Shown here in pieces: positions 31,966 to 42,454 of a DNA stretch of 64,000 bases. The DNA is taken from contig JARDYH010000002.1 of NCBI GenBank assembly GCA_029215795.1, forward strand, positions 276,900,310 through 276,964,309, given 5' to 3'. Source of the stretch: Anniella stebbinsi. Taxonomy: Eukaryota; Chordata; Lepidosauria; Squamata; Anniellidae. The notes below the pieces were generated by a model. The model was not told where the DNA came from. It did no database searches and saw nothing but the letters and a program-made list of their open reading frames with translations. Both the position numbers and the translations under genes were made by a program. Position 1 is the stretch's first letter. Each line of letters starts with the position of its first letter.

Positions 31966-32096
31966 CTCCCAACCTGGTGCCCTCCCAAAGTGTTGGACTG
32001 CAACATCCAACATTCCCAGCCAATGGCCATGCTGTCTAGGAATGATCGGAGCTGCAGCCCAACACTTCCAGAGGGCACCAGCTTGGGAAAGGCAGG
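31966..32096. repeat. ACTACAACTCCCAT foldback repeat
   Basis: Left 'caacctggtgccctcccaaa' pairs with right 'cagagggcaccagcttggga', with 'gttggactgcaacatccaac' and 'gagctgcagcccaacact' inside. A good palindrome. Confidence 0.65.
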
Positions 32097-32269
32097 TATA
32101 GAATATAAAGATATTTTATATCTTCACCTTGCATTGCATAAGGCCAATTTTAAGAGGTTGGTGGATACCTCTGGCTGCCAAAGCTCCCAAGATCGATGGC
32201 TGACAGTGGTGTAATGGTAAATTTTGAAGTGCGGGTGCTTAGCATGGCAGACCCCACAGCCACTCTCCC

Positions 32270-32346
32270 AAGGGGGGTTTAATTTTTGTGAACCGCCCAG
32301 AGAGCTTAGGCTATTGGTCGCTATAGAAATGCAATACATAAATAAA
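32270..32346 (+). mobile_element. L2 LINE 3' tail
   Basis: 'gtgaaccgcccagagagctt' with diverged 'aggctattggtcgctataga' and an (AATA)n tail. 3' terminus only. Confidence 0.6.
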
Positions 32347-32349
32347 TTA

Positions 32350-33225
32350 GGAGTCTCTAAAATGGCAGGCATTTCCGTTGATCCATTTAAACCCCCCCCC
32401 CCCAGTTCTATCAGTTTTCGTCTCCACCGGGGCAGGTCTTTTGCAAAGTTAATGGGTCTTATGTGCCAGTTCAAGACCAAGTTACGTTCCAGGGAACAAC
32501 ATATTCAATGGGTTCGGATGCCACTTTAATCCATGATGAGTTAATAAACTACTCTTAGTAGCTTGTTTTGAAAATACACCACTGTTATTCCCCCATACAA
32601 TCGGATGAATAAGCTCCTGTGTGTAGTTTATTTTCCCCACACTCGCCACTCTACAAGTCCTCTTGCTCAGCCAGGATGGTATCCCAGCTTCCTTTGCATT
32701 GGAGACCAAATCCCAATGTCCCCCATGCTGCCCTTTTTCAAAACTGTACCCTTGCCCCCACTCATGTTCGCCAAAAGGAAGATGGGGCTCTAAGTCCTTG
32801 ACAGTTTGCTGGAATGGGGTGAAATTTTCCTCATGGTGATCTCATGGGGAGACTCCAAATGCTATACTGGATAACTGTGCAACTTCTCTTTTTCGTGGAA
32901 AAGTGACCTGAAACTAACCGCTTGCTACCCTTCATTTCCTTCCCTTCCCCCTTTCAACTTCCCTTCCCCTCACATCCTCCACTCCCCCTAGCTCTTACTC
33001 CTAGCCTGCAGCCCCTCGCCTTCCCCTGCCCCCAGCCAGCAGCAAAGTAACAACACAGAAATAAAAGGAAGCTGTTGATTGGCATACATAGTGGCTTGTT
33101 TGGCTTCTTTTGCTTGCTTGGAACTGGACTTGCTTAACACTGCGTTGAAGCTACTGAGAGCAATCTGTTGCTAGGCAGGTCTCAGAAACATCTGCCGACT
33201 GGAGCAGATTGGTGGTGGCAGTAGT
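32350..33225. other. No gene recognised
   Basis: Intron of IFIT gene B. Pyrimidine-rich at 32935-33010. No domain, transposon end or exon that I can support. Confidence 0.4.
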
Positions 33226-33228
33226 CAT

Positions 33229-33545
33229 AGACTACTAGAGCTGGAAGGGGCCTGCTTAATATAGGAATCCTCCTTAAAGCATACCTGACATATGGCTGTC
33301 CATCTGCCTCTTGAGTGCCTCTAGTGTAGGAGAGCCCACGACTTCCCTAGGTCGTTGGTTCCATTGTCGTACTGCTCTAACAGGAAGTTTTTTCCTGATG
33401 TTCAGCTGAAATCTGCCTTCCTGTAACTTGAGCTCATTATTCCGTGTCCTGCACTCTGGGATGATTGAGAAGAGGTCCTGGCCCTCCTCAGTGTGACAAC
33501 CTTTCAAGTATTTGAAGAGTGCTACCACTCTCGCCAAGAGATTCT
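33229..33545 (-). mobile_element. CR1 LINE 3' fragment, antisense
   Basis: On the minus strand a frame at 33274-33537 reads the end of CR1 ORF2: RVVALFKYLKGCHTEEGQDL, then SIIPECRTRNNELKLQEGRF, then LNIRKKLPVRAVRQWNQRP. It is followed by the CR1 3' UTR phrase 'ccccttccagctctagtag'. The copy is 5'-truncated, and the frame is open only because the fragment is short. Confidence 0.85.
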
Positions 33546-33584
33546 GTAAGCAATCCTTAAACCACTCTTTAAGCCACTGTGGAG

Positions 33585-33775
33585 AACCAGATGATATGAT
33601 AAGCCATGATGTTTAAATAATCCTTACTACAGACATGAGTTATCAGAGTAGGTTATTTTGGGCAAATAAGTCATCATGGATTTAAAAATACCTGATAGAT
33701 GACACAATAACCCACAAGGGTTAAATATACCATCATGGTTTATTTAACCCATGGTGAGTTATTGTGTCGTCCAAA
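33585..33775. repeat. Possible foldback element related to 1506-1713
   Basis: 'gaaccagatgatatgataag' on the left and (minus strand) 'gggtttggacgacacaataa' on the right are loosely inverted. The interior has several 'catgatg' and 'catggtt' motifs. Weak. Confidence 0.35.
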
Positions 33776-34129
33776 CCCAGTCATTCCGGTTGGAAAAATT
33801 CATTTTTTCCCAGATATTGTGAAGATTGCAGATGAGATCAGGGGAAACAGGAACGTCTGACGGGGTGGCAGTTGATGTCAGTGCCCTGCTAACAAAAAAT
33901 GATAGGCGCTGCATCCCTGTGAGTGCTGGCTCCACCACACCACTGGTGACTGAAACAGGCTTCATACAGGCTGCACTCCTTCTTCTGCTTGTAGGTCCAT
34001 CCGAGCAGGAGAACTATTTGGGGTCTTTAAAAAGCTGTTAAAGATGTTAAATTAGATTGACTCTAGTGGTTCCCATTTAATAGGGCCCTTTTGGTGTTCT
34101 TAGCAGAAAGTTGACTTCATTTACCAATA

Positions 34130-34424
34130 CACACACTCCAGCCTTACTGACCAGATTGTGCTAATTTTAGGATGAATTTGAACCAGGCAAGTTGGGAGAC
34201 CACACTGGACTTGGATAAACAATATAATGTGTATACATGGCAAGGAAATATAATCCAGATCCACAGAACTAGTATCACTATTACTGTAGATGAAAAAAAT
34301 AAAAAGAGGCATCAAATGCATTCCTGAAGTTAGTTTTTTAAACAACTTCCATGAGAAATGATTACACAACTGAATCTGCCCTTCTTTTAAGTGTTCCTGT
34401 CTCTCTTTTCCTCCTATTCTGTAG
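34130..34424 (+). repeat. Intron 3' end of IFIT gene B, homologous to 19220-19561
   Basis: Shared phrases in order include 'ggcaagttgggagaccacac' against 'tccaagtcgggaggccacac', and 'aatccagatccacagaacta' against 'atttagatccacagttctaa'. Similarity is much lower than in the adjoining exon, which matters for the gene-conversion reading. Confidence 0.7.
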
Positions 34425-35862
34425 TGACCTTTCAAAAGCATCTTTAAAGAATATCCTCCTGCAACTTGAATGCCATTTTACTTGGGTGTTGCTCAAGGAA
34501 GATGTGGATCCTGACGAATTTGAGGAAAGAATTCTTGAGCAGATTGAGTTTCTACAGTCCAAATCCAAAGTCCGAAATTATAACCTGCTGGCCTATGTGA
34601 AATACTTGAATGGCAAGAAGGAAGAAGCCCTGGAAAATTTACAAAAAGCCGAAGAGGCTGTTAAAATAGAGTACCCGGGAGAAATTAAAAAGCAAAGTCT
34701 TGTGACGTGGGGCAACCGCGCTTGGGTGTACTACCACATGGACAAACTTACAGAAGCAAAGACCTACACAAAGAAGGTGGAAAGTGTCTGCAAGCAACAC
34801 GGAAGTGCCTCCTCTCCTTATAAGATGAAACTGTCACAGATCTACTGTGAGAAGGGGTGGGCCCTCCTCAAATTTGGGGGACATTATTATGAGAAAGCCA
34901 AGGAGAGCTTTGGAAAGGCCCTGGAAGAAGAACCCAATAACCCAGAATTTAATGCTGGCTTTGCAATCACAGTGTACCGCATGGAGGATTATTATGAAAA
35001 AAAGTCGGGAGCGGAAGGGTCATCTCTGAAACCCTTGAAGCGTGCAGTAAGGCTGAATCCGGACGACGCATTTGTTGTGCCTCTCCTTGCATTAAAGCTG
35101 CAGGAAACGAATAAAGTTAAACAAGGCGAAAAGTACATTGAGGAAGCCCTTGCAAAACACCCAGACCTTCCTTATGTGCTGAGGTATGCTGCAATATTTT
35201 ACAGGAAAAAAAAAGATACGGAAAGATCCCTCTTGTACTTGAAGGAGGCATTAGAGTTGACGCCAAACTCCAGCTTCCTGCACCATCAGATTGGGCTTTG
35301 CTACAGAGCACAGTACTTCAAAATGAAAAAGGGAAAACGCCATGCCTTTCAAGAGATGAAACTAATCTATTCTTGCATTTTTCATTTCAAGAGGGTGGTA
35401 GAGCGCAAAACCAAATTTGTGTACGCTTATCTGGACCTTGCAAACATATATGCAGAAGGGGGGCAGCTACGGGCCGCAGAAGATATCTTTCGCAAGCTAT
35501 TTGCAATGAGCAACCTGACCTGTGCCGAAAAGCAGCAGCTGCATTTCCATTACGGTCACTTTCAGGAATTTCACAAAAAATCAGAATTGGAGGCACTCGA
35601 GCACTATTTCAAAGGGCTGAAAATCGAAAATGAATCATTTGAGAGAAATAAGTGCAAACGTAGCCTGGGGAAATTAATAGATAAGAGAACCAAGAAAGGC
35701 CTGGTAGATGCTAAGTCTTTGGCCATCTTTGGATTCCTTTGCCAAGTTAAAGGAGCAAAGGACACAGCAATTGAATCCTATGAACAAGCCCTGAAGCTGG
35801 ATCCTGGAAACGAAGAATACCTCAGTGCTATTATGGACTTGAAACTTTCCTTGCAAAGCTAA
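34425..35862 (+). CDS. IFIT5: IFIT5-like protein, gene B, exon 2
   Basis: Second IFIT gene on the same strand; with exon 1 the protein is 480 residues. IFIT landmarks as in gene A are present: CHFTW, Arg-37 and Gln-41, Trp-147 in CEKGWALLKFGG, and a C-terminal TPR ending ALKLDPGNEEYLSAIM. The acceptor TTCTGTAG ends at 34424; the ATG at 34351 lies in the intron and is not the real start. Compared with gene A, residues 3 to about 320 differ at only about 14 positions. The segment after YFKMKK (GKRHAFQEMKLIYS) differs and carries a small indel, and residues after about 345 differ heavily (for example EDIFRKLFAMSNLTCAEKQQ against EEMFQKVFAKEKLTYSEKQQ). The frame is intact, so the protein is probably functional and may differ from copy A in RNA preference or partners through its C-terminal half. 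That last point is inference. Confidence 0.93.
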
Positions 35863-36150
35863 ACTTTCCTACAGGTGATGTCTTCTCAGGTTCTAACCCT
35901 ACAGCAACACTCACAATCTCCTTATTTTACTGTAGCTACATTAATCTTGGAAGTAATTGGAGAGAAGGCTATTATCCTCTACTAAGCATCTTGCAGCTTT
36001 TGATCTTATTGCTCTGGCCGCTGTACTATCCAATGCAGATGTTTCACTGAAGAGATGGTTGCATCATCTTTTGATCTGGAAATTTACAGGCCTCCTCAGA
36101 AAAACATACGCCCAGAGTAGAGGAGCTTGAACCTGTCAGGCAAAGATCTG
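35863..36150. repeat. 3' flank of IFIT gene B, homologous to the gene A flank
   Basis: 'cacaatctccttattttact', 'agtaattggagagaaggcta' and 'cccagagtagaggagct' parallel 21105-21330 downstream of gene A. Further homologous blocks resume at 37920-38240 after L2 insertions. Non-coding. Confidence 0.65.
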
Positions 36151-36204
36151 ATGAGCTAGCTGGCGGTATAAAAATGCAATAAATAAATAAATAAATAAAT
36201 AAAA
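36150..36204 (+). mobile_element. L2 LINE 3' tail
   Basis: 'gctggcggtataaaaatgca' followed by (AATAAATA)n; very short 3' terminus. Confidence 0.5.
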
Positions 36205-36282
36205 ATTTGACCTCACTTGCATTCCTGAAAGTGGACATCTTTTTTATTATTATTTGACCAGAAAAAAAATGTACATTTTTCC

Positions 36283-36300
36283 CGGGGGGGGGGGGGGGGG
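36283..36300. repeat. G homopolymer
   Basis: A run of about 18 G after 'tttttcccc'. Confidence 0.8.
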
Positions 36301-36409
36301 AATCCACATTATTTTTTCCAATTGGGGAAAAACCCCACATTATTTTAAATACATATTTTTTCCCCGTTAGAAAATGCATGTTTTTCTCCATTAGTATTTT
36401 CACACTATG

Positions 36410-37760
36410 GGCTATAGTGTACTTGAGAGGATTGTGGCGGAGCAACTGCAGGCACTCTTGGAGGATACTGATTATCTACACCCATTCCAATCTGGGTTTT
36501 GATCTGGTTACAGGACTGAATCAACATTGCTCATACTGATGGATGACCTTTATCGAGAGAGGGACGGGGGGAGTGCAACCCTGTTAATTCTACTCGATCT
36601 CTCATCAGCTTTTGCTACCATTGACCATGATATCCTCCTGGATTGACTCCGTAGGATGGGCATCAAAGGCAATGTGCTACAGTGGTTCCAGCCCTACCTA
36701 CAGGGTTGTTTTCAGAGAGTAACGTTGGGTGACCATTCCTCGGCCCCCTGGCAATTAAGCTATGGGGTGCTGCAGGGCACACCATCTTGTCCCCAATGTT
36801 ATTTAACATATATTTGAGGCCGCTGGGAGCAGTCATTAGAGAATTTGGAGCTAAATGCCATCAATATGCTGATGACATGCAGCTCTTATCTCCCTGTGAC
36901 TACTGAATCAGGCAGGGTTATGCAGGTCCTAGACCGGTGCCTAGATTCAGTAATGGGCAGGATGAGGGCCAATGAACTGAAACAGAATCCTGGCAAGACA
37001 GAAACCCTGTGGGTGAGTGGTTCCCGAGTCCGGGAGATAGGCTCATTGCCTGTTCTGGATGGGGTTGCACTCCTTCTGAAAGATCAGGGGTACTCTTGGA
37101 TCCATCTCTGTCACTGGAGACTCAACTGGCCACGGTGCCTTGGAGTGCCTTTTACAGCCTCTCCTGGACAGGAATAGCTTGGCCACAGTGGTACAGCCAT
37201 TGGTAACTTCAATGTGGGGCTGCTCTGGAAGCTGGAGCTAATGCAGAATGCTGCCCCTTTCCAGCATGTAACTCTTTTGCTGAGGTAACTGCGCTGGCTG
37301 CCTATTCTCTACTGGGCCAGGTTTAAAGTTCTTGTACTAGTGTACAAAGCCCTAAACAACTTGGGACCAGGTTACCTGAGAGAGCACCTTCTCCCCTATC
37401 AACCTGTCCGGTCACTGAGGTCATCCGAGAGAAGCTCCTGGTGGTTCCACATAGACTCAACCTCCGATTAGAGTCCATCAGGGGAAGAGCCTTCAGCATG
37501 GTAGTCCCCCTCCTATGGAGTTCCCGGCCTCTGGAGGTCAGGCAGGCGCCAACTTTGTATTCCTTTTGGCACCTCCTGAAAACGTTCCAGGAAGCCTTCC
37601 CTTAATTACCAGCCATAGTCCATTTTGCATTTTGATTCTTTTTAAAATAAAAACTTTTTAATGTGTTTTCATTCTGGTTTTATTTTATTATATCTCGTAA
37701 ACTGCTCTGAAATTTTGAATGGGGAGCGGTATATAAATATTGTAAATACATAAATAAATC
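36410..37760 (+). pseudogene. L2 LINE fragment, decayed reverse transcriptase and 3' end
   Basis: Aligns along 49120-50651 of the intact L2. Recognisable blocks are 'tcgatctctcatcagctttt' (L2 DLSAAFD region), 'caatatgctgatgacatgca' (YADD motif region, around 36862), 'gtacaaagccctaaacaact' and the end 'ggggagcggtatataaatat' with (AAAT)n. Many in-frame stops, frameshifts and deletions break it. An open 110-codon piece at 36845-37177 is a remnant of the RT thumb region. It is inserted in the duplicated 3' flank of IFIT gene B and absent from the gene A flank. Confidence 0.85.
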
Positions 37761-37778
37761 TATTGCCCTGTAACAGCC

Positions 37779-37911
37779 TTCCCCAATCTGGTGACCTCTG
37801 GATATTTTTGGACTTCGACTCCCATCATGTCTGACCAATGGTCATGCTTTCTATGTTTCATGGGAGTTGTAATTCCAACATCTGGAGAACACCAGGTGTT
37901 GGAAGGCTGTC
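37779..37911. repeat. ACTACAACTCCCAT foldback repeat
   Basis: 'ccttccccaatctggtgacc' and 'tggacttcgactcccatcat' on the left pair with 'catgggagttgtaattccaa' and 'aacaccaggtgttggaaggc' on the right. A good palindrome. Confidence 0.65.
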
Positions 37912-38252
37912 CTATATAATTCCAGATGAAAATATAGGAGTTAACGTTAGCTTTCTTGGTAAAATACATACATTTGCGATTGAGATGACTAGTAGCAGAA
38001 AGAATGGCTTGATGGTGTTCCAGATTTCACCAGGTCTCAGCCTCATCAGCAGCTGGATGATGGTGTGCATGACAACTCCATGAAAGGTATCATGAGTTTT
38101 CCACTGAATAGGATATGAGCAAATAACATTTATTTATGTATTATGTTTCTAAACTGCCCAACAACTAATGTTCCCTGTCTTAGGTGTATTAAAAATCCCT
38201 GTCTCAGGTGTATTAAAGAGACTTGTGATGTGTGTTGCTAAAAATAATAATA

Positions 38253-38474
38253 TACTGTATTTCTTTGATTCTAAGACGCCATCGATTGTAAGATGCACGT
38301 TCATTTCTGTACCACCAACAGAAAAAAAAACTTTGATTCTAAGAAGAAAAAAGCTACAATATATCTAAAATTTGAAAACTGTGATTCTAAGACGCCATCA
38401 ATTCTAAGACGCACCCCGTTTTTAGAGACGTTTATATGGGGAAAAGTGTGTCTTAGAATCGAAGAAATACGGTA
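38253..38474. mobile_element. DNA transposon with CCGTATTTC-type ends and TA duplication
   Basis: Left CTGTATTTCTTTGATTCTAA and right (minus strand) CCGTATTTCTTCGATTCTAA form terminal inverted repeats, with TA on both outer sides, which fits the Tc1/mariner insertion habit. Internal repeats of 'gattctaagacgcc' occur. No transposase. Non-autonomous copy. Confidence 0.65.
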
Positions 38475-38539
38475 ATACAAATTTATATTGCGCTCTATAC
38501 CAGAGTGCATTCCAATTAACCAAAACATACAAAACACAA

Positions 38540-38614
38540 CAATATAAACATGAAAATGTGTTTTCAGACACATTTATATTTGAAAAAAGTGCATTTTAGA
38601 ATCGAAGAAATACG
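38540..38614. mobile_element. Second right end of the CCGTATTTC transposon family
   Basis: 'attttagaatcgaagaaata' followed by 'cggta' repeats the right terminus of the element ending at 38474. A matching left end was not found next to it, so this is a partial copy or part of a composite with 39235-39336. Confidence 0.5.
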
Positions 38615-38879
38615 GTAGGGACGAATCACGCTCGTAGGCTGGGCAAGGATCCTTTGCTGCTGCTGCTGCTGAGCCTCCTCTGGGTCGTCGTCTCCTCTAC
38701 TGCTGCCACCGCTGCCAAATCCCAGGAAGGAATGAGAGAGCAAGAGCGGGGCAGGTGGGGGCAGGGAGAGGCGGCAGCGGGGCCCAGGCGAAGAAAGGAG
38801 TGGCGGCAGGGAGGAGGAAGAAGTGACAAGCAGGAAGGGGAGGCAAGGGAAGGGCATGGAGAGCTGGGCGGAGGCAGCG

Positions 38880-39185
38880 GCCATGGCAGTAAGGACCCGC
38901 ATGCGCCCCCCCCGCGACTCAGCCTCCCCACTCACCTCCATCGCCACCCCGGTCCTCACCGCCAGCACCACTGGCAGCAGCCTCCCCAGCCTGGAAACTA
39001 CAAAGTAGGCCACGATCCCATGAGAGAGATAATGGCCTACTTCGTAATAATGCCACGTTTCTAGTGGCGGCGAGGACCGGGGTGGCGATGGAGGCCAAGG
39101 AGGTCGGTGCCAGCGGCGCAGAGTGAAGGCGATGGAGGTGAGTAAGGAAGGCTGAGTCGCTTGGGGGGGGGCATGCAGAGCCCCT
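38880..39185. repeat. GC-rich inverted repeat
   Basis: The left arm near 38896-38965 ('gcgactcagcctccccactc', 'accccggtcctcaccgccag') is repeated inverted near 39065-39180 ('gcggcgaggaccggggtggc', 'aggaaggctgagtcgcttg'). Frames of up to 149 codons here are compositional. Confidence 0.55.
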
Positions 39186-39234
39186 TTGTGAAGGCTAGGG
39201 GATGTATCTTCAACCCCATTCCAGCGCTGGAGAA

Positions 39235-39336
39235 ATCCGGCGATTCTTAGACCCCATTGATTCTAAGACACACTCCATTTTTTACAGAAGTAAATATGGG
39301 GAGAGAAGTGTGTCTTAGAATCGAGGAAATACTGTA
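39235..39336. mobile_element. Right end of a CCGTATTTC-family element with terminal hairpin
   Basis: 'ttgattctaagacacactcc' and 'aagtgtgtcttagaatcgag' form a hairpin that ends in 'gaaatactgta', matching the ends at 38474 and 38614. Confidence 0.55.
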
Positions 39337-39440
39337 GTTAATTACATACCAGTTTCTGACTTAAGGTCAAACTGCATTAAAAAAATCAAGCCGTCTAGGA
39401 CAGTAGCACTTCAGTAAGTGCAAATGGGACACTGTATAAT

Positions 39441-39572
39441 TTAGCCTCCCCCACCATGTATCTTTCATCTGTGTTTGGATTACAACTCCTATCAACCCCA
39501 ACCAGCAAGGCCAATAAGAATTATGGGGGTTGTAGTCCAATGCATCAAGGGCACCAGGTTGGGGAAGGCTGG
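39441..39572. repeat. ACTACAACTCCCAT foldback repeat
   Basis: 'tttggattacaactcctatc' pairs with 'gggggttgtagtccaatgca', followed by 'gggcaccaggttggggaagg'. MITE-like palindrome. Confidence 0.65.
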
Positions 39573-39976
39573 TATAATTGCATGTTCCCTAATTGTAAAA
39601 AAAAAAGAAAAAAGCCTGCTTCAGGAAAGCTGGGTATCAGGACAGGATTCTCACTCCACCTTTTCCCCAATATGCTCATTTTCAATGTCCCAAGAACATG
39701 TGTTTTCTCACCAGCATACTGAATTCCTAGAATCACAAGGAATTTGTATCACATGATACCTCTGAGGCTGACCATCAGTTAAATGTAAATACCATATTTG
39801 TGGCCTAGAATCTGGAAGTGTTGTATAAAACCTGGATGATGGGGTCAAATAATGGCAATTAAGAGATTTACCTCTGAGTCTACAGCTCTTCTGCCCAGGA
39901 AGAAACATGGCAAAGATTGTATGTAACTTTTGGTAGCCTGTGTAAGTACTTAATTGACTGCAGGTTCTGCCCAGTA

Positions 39977-40218
39977 TAGGGTGACAGCACTTGTAGCACC
40001 TGGTGAAATTCCCTCTTCATCACAACCGTTAAAGCTGCAGGAGCCCTGCCCTCTTTTGTATCTGGTCACTCTAGTATGGCTCCTGCAGCTTTAACTATTG
40101 TGATGAAGAGGAAATTTTGCCAGATGCTGCATGCATACGAATGACACTTGCTGGAATTCCCTTTTCTATACAACTGTTAAAGATACAGGAGCCCTGTTCT
40201 TTCTGTATGATCACCCTA
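39977..40218. mobile_element. TAGGCTGACCAT-family foldback element, left end deleted
   Basis: Contains 'ggtgaaattccctcttcatc', 'gcaggagccctgccctctttt' in part, and the inverse 'ttgtgatgaagaggaaattt', with a right end (minus strand) CTAGGGTGATCATACAG. No target-site duplication remains. Confidence 0.65.
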
Positions 40219-40450
40219 GGATATGGAGGGTGAATCCTCCTGTGCCCTGTACTAGATTGAGCAAGTTTTCAGGTGCTAATAGTTCCTGTCTATCATGCAT
40301 TAGAGCAGGGATCCATGCACACATAGCCCAAAAAATACTTTTGCGCTTCCTAGGCACATTCAAAAATAAATGCATGCTTTCCCAACCACAAACATTTGTC
40401 TTCATGCTGGGTGAGGTAATATGTGAAGTGATCCTTCAATATGTGTAGAT

Positions 40451-40553
40451 CAGCCATCCCCAACCTGGTACCCACCAGATGCTTTAGACTACAACTGGAT
40501 GGTGGGAGCTGATGAGAGTTGTAGTCCAAACCATCTGAAGGACACCAATATGG
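40451..40553. repeat. ACTACAACTCCCAT foldback repeat
   Basis: 'ccccaacctggtacccacca', 'gctttagactacaactggat' and the inverse 'gagagttgtagtccaaacca' with 'gaaggacaccaatatgg'. Clear palindrome. Confidence 0.65.
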
Positions 40554-40559
40554 TGTAAT

Positions 40560-42165
40560 CCTCACCTGAAGTGAAAGAAACTTCAACTTCCATGAAAGCA
40601 AACAGAAAAGGCTCTTGCCCAGACCCATCCCAAATCGAAATCATGTCCATTCACCATGTTTGATTTCAGCAGCCTTCATTTTAGTAATTGTTAAAGAGCC
40701 ATTTGTGTTTGCTCTCATGGAAACTTCTTCCAAATCAGCATGGAATTGAAAGCCATACCCTGTTATAAAATAAACTAGCAGGCAGTCATTCAGTTTTACA
40801 GTAAATTGGTAATATGAACATCTGTGTGCATCATCCTTTCCCACAATGAAGTTGCAGGGAGGATCCTTGAGATGTGTGAGATATGAAAGTGTGCAAGTCT
40901 CATAGACAAGTCTCTTGTGGGATTAGATGGATGCTTTGGACCAGCATTAATACTTTGATGTGGTTAACACAACCTTTAGAGAGAAATCTGCATTTTAAAA
41001 TATCCCAATGCACTCACTGTCCTGATGTTTCTTTGCTTGATGTAACAACAACTACTAACTCAAGGATGGATTAAAGAAGGTATGTTTTCATACAAAGCAT
41101 AATCAAGTTATGAAATTCACGGCTGCAAATTATAGTGATGGTCACTAGGGAGCTGTCTCTATTCACCAAAAGCCCCGTGGTGACTGTGCGGTGCTGCTGT
41201 GTTGATTATACAACACAGAAACCACCTCACAGCCATCCCGGGGCTTTCCTGTGAAGCTGTGCAACAAAAAAAGTCGGGGACTTACCCCAGACTTTTTTCT
41301 CCAAAGCGAGGCACATCTGCCATCTATCTTCGCTCCGAAGGTGGAAGTGTGGCCAGGCAAATAGTGACACCTGATTGGTCACTGCCTGCCTGGGCAGGGG
41401 GCAGACCCGGCCACTGGAAAACCTGAGCTTTTGCTGCTGTGTCGGGATTAGCTCCGCCACCCTGACTCAGCAAAAGCACAGGGTTTTGCTTATCGTGATG
41501 ACAACCCGCTGCAATATAGGCAGCCCCTAGTGCAGATCACTTTAAAATAGGATTTTACGAATTTATGGACGAAACAGTTTATCAGTGGCCATTAGTCATG
41601 GATGTCTATACAGAACCACACGACTATGCAACTGAATAAAATACCTTTCCCTGGGGAGCAACAGCATGGCTAAGAACTTGCCTTCATGCCCTGGTTGTGA
41701 ATTTCTCAACCAGGGCATGGTTGGCCAATGAGACAACCTCCAGGAATGGTTGCTTGAATGGTTGCCCTGCAGAATCCTTCTTACCCTTGGGGCTCCCACA
41801 TCCCTACCTAAATCAAAGTGGCTCACACTGTGTTTGTGTTAAGCAGCTTGCTTTCTCATATCTAAACATTCTAATGCTATTGCTCTTGTTAGCTTTGTGT
41901 CCTCCACCCATCTTGTTTTAGATCCCTACGCGGTGTAAAATCGCTTAGGAAAGTACAAACCCTGTGGCACAACACTGCATGCTGTCTGCTTCTGCCTGAC
42001 TCCAATTATGCTACGACTCAAGGCAGGGAAGGCAAAGGCGTCGCACATTCCTAGGTAGAGACTGTGGAGTGGAAGAATTACAGCAGGGCGACTAGAGCTT
42101 GTGTTCTAAGCAGCATGGATTAGACTAAAAGTGGGGTCTGCAACTAAATGCATCTCTAACTGGAT
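40560..42165. other. No gene recognised
   Basis: Frames below 80 codons overlap on both strands. Nothing with a domain or splice context that I can support. Confidence 0.4.
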
Positions 42166-42169
42166 CTCT

Positions 42170-42450
42170 TCTCGAACAACCCAGAGTGCAGGACACGGAA
42201 TAATGGGCTCAAGTTACAGGAAGCCAGATTCCGGCTGGACATCAGGAAAAACTTCCTGATTGTTAGAGCAATACGACAATGGAACCAATGACCTAGGGAG
42301 GTCGTGGGCTCTCACTTACTAGAGGCATTCAATAGGCAGCTGGACAACCATCTTTCAGGTTTGCTTTAAGGTGGATTCCTGCATTGAGCAGGGGGTTGGA
42401 CTAGATGGCCTTATAGGCCCCTTCCAACTCTACTATTCTATGATTCTATG
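42170..42450 (+). mobile_element. CR1 LINE 3' end
   Basis: 'gaacaacccagagtgcagga', 'caagttacaggaagccagat', 'acttcctgattgttagagca' and the terminal (ATTCTATG)-type repeat 'ctatgattctatg' are the standard CR1 3' end. 5'-truncated; the ORF2 tail is broken. Confidence 0.9.
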
Positions 42451-42454
42451 GGAC

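Noticed and set aside
34351..34424. Start of the IFIT gene B frame at the ATG at 34351
   Set aside because: Same reason: the acceptor ends at 34424 and exon 1 is at 27654.
35298..35633. 111-codon frame overlapping IFIT gene B
   Set aside because: It is an out-of-frame shadow of the IFIT coding exon.
38564..39064. 149- and 136-codon frames on opposite strands
   Set aside because: They come from a GC-rich inverted repeat with (CTG)n-like tracts; no domain and contradictory strands.
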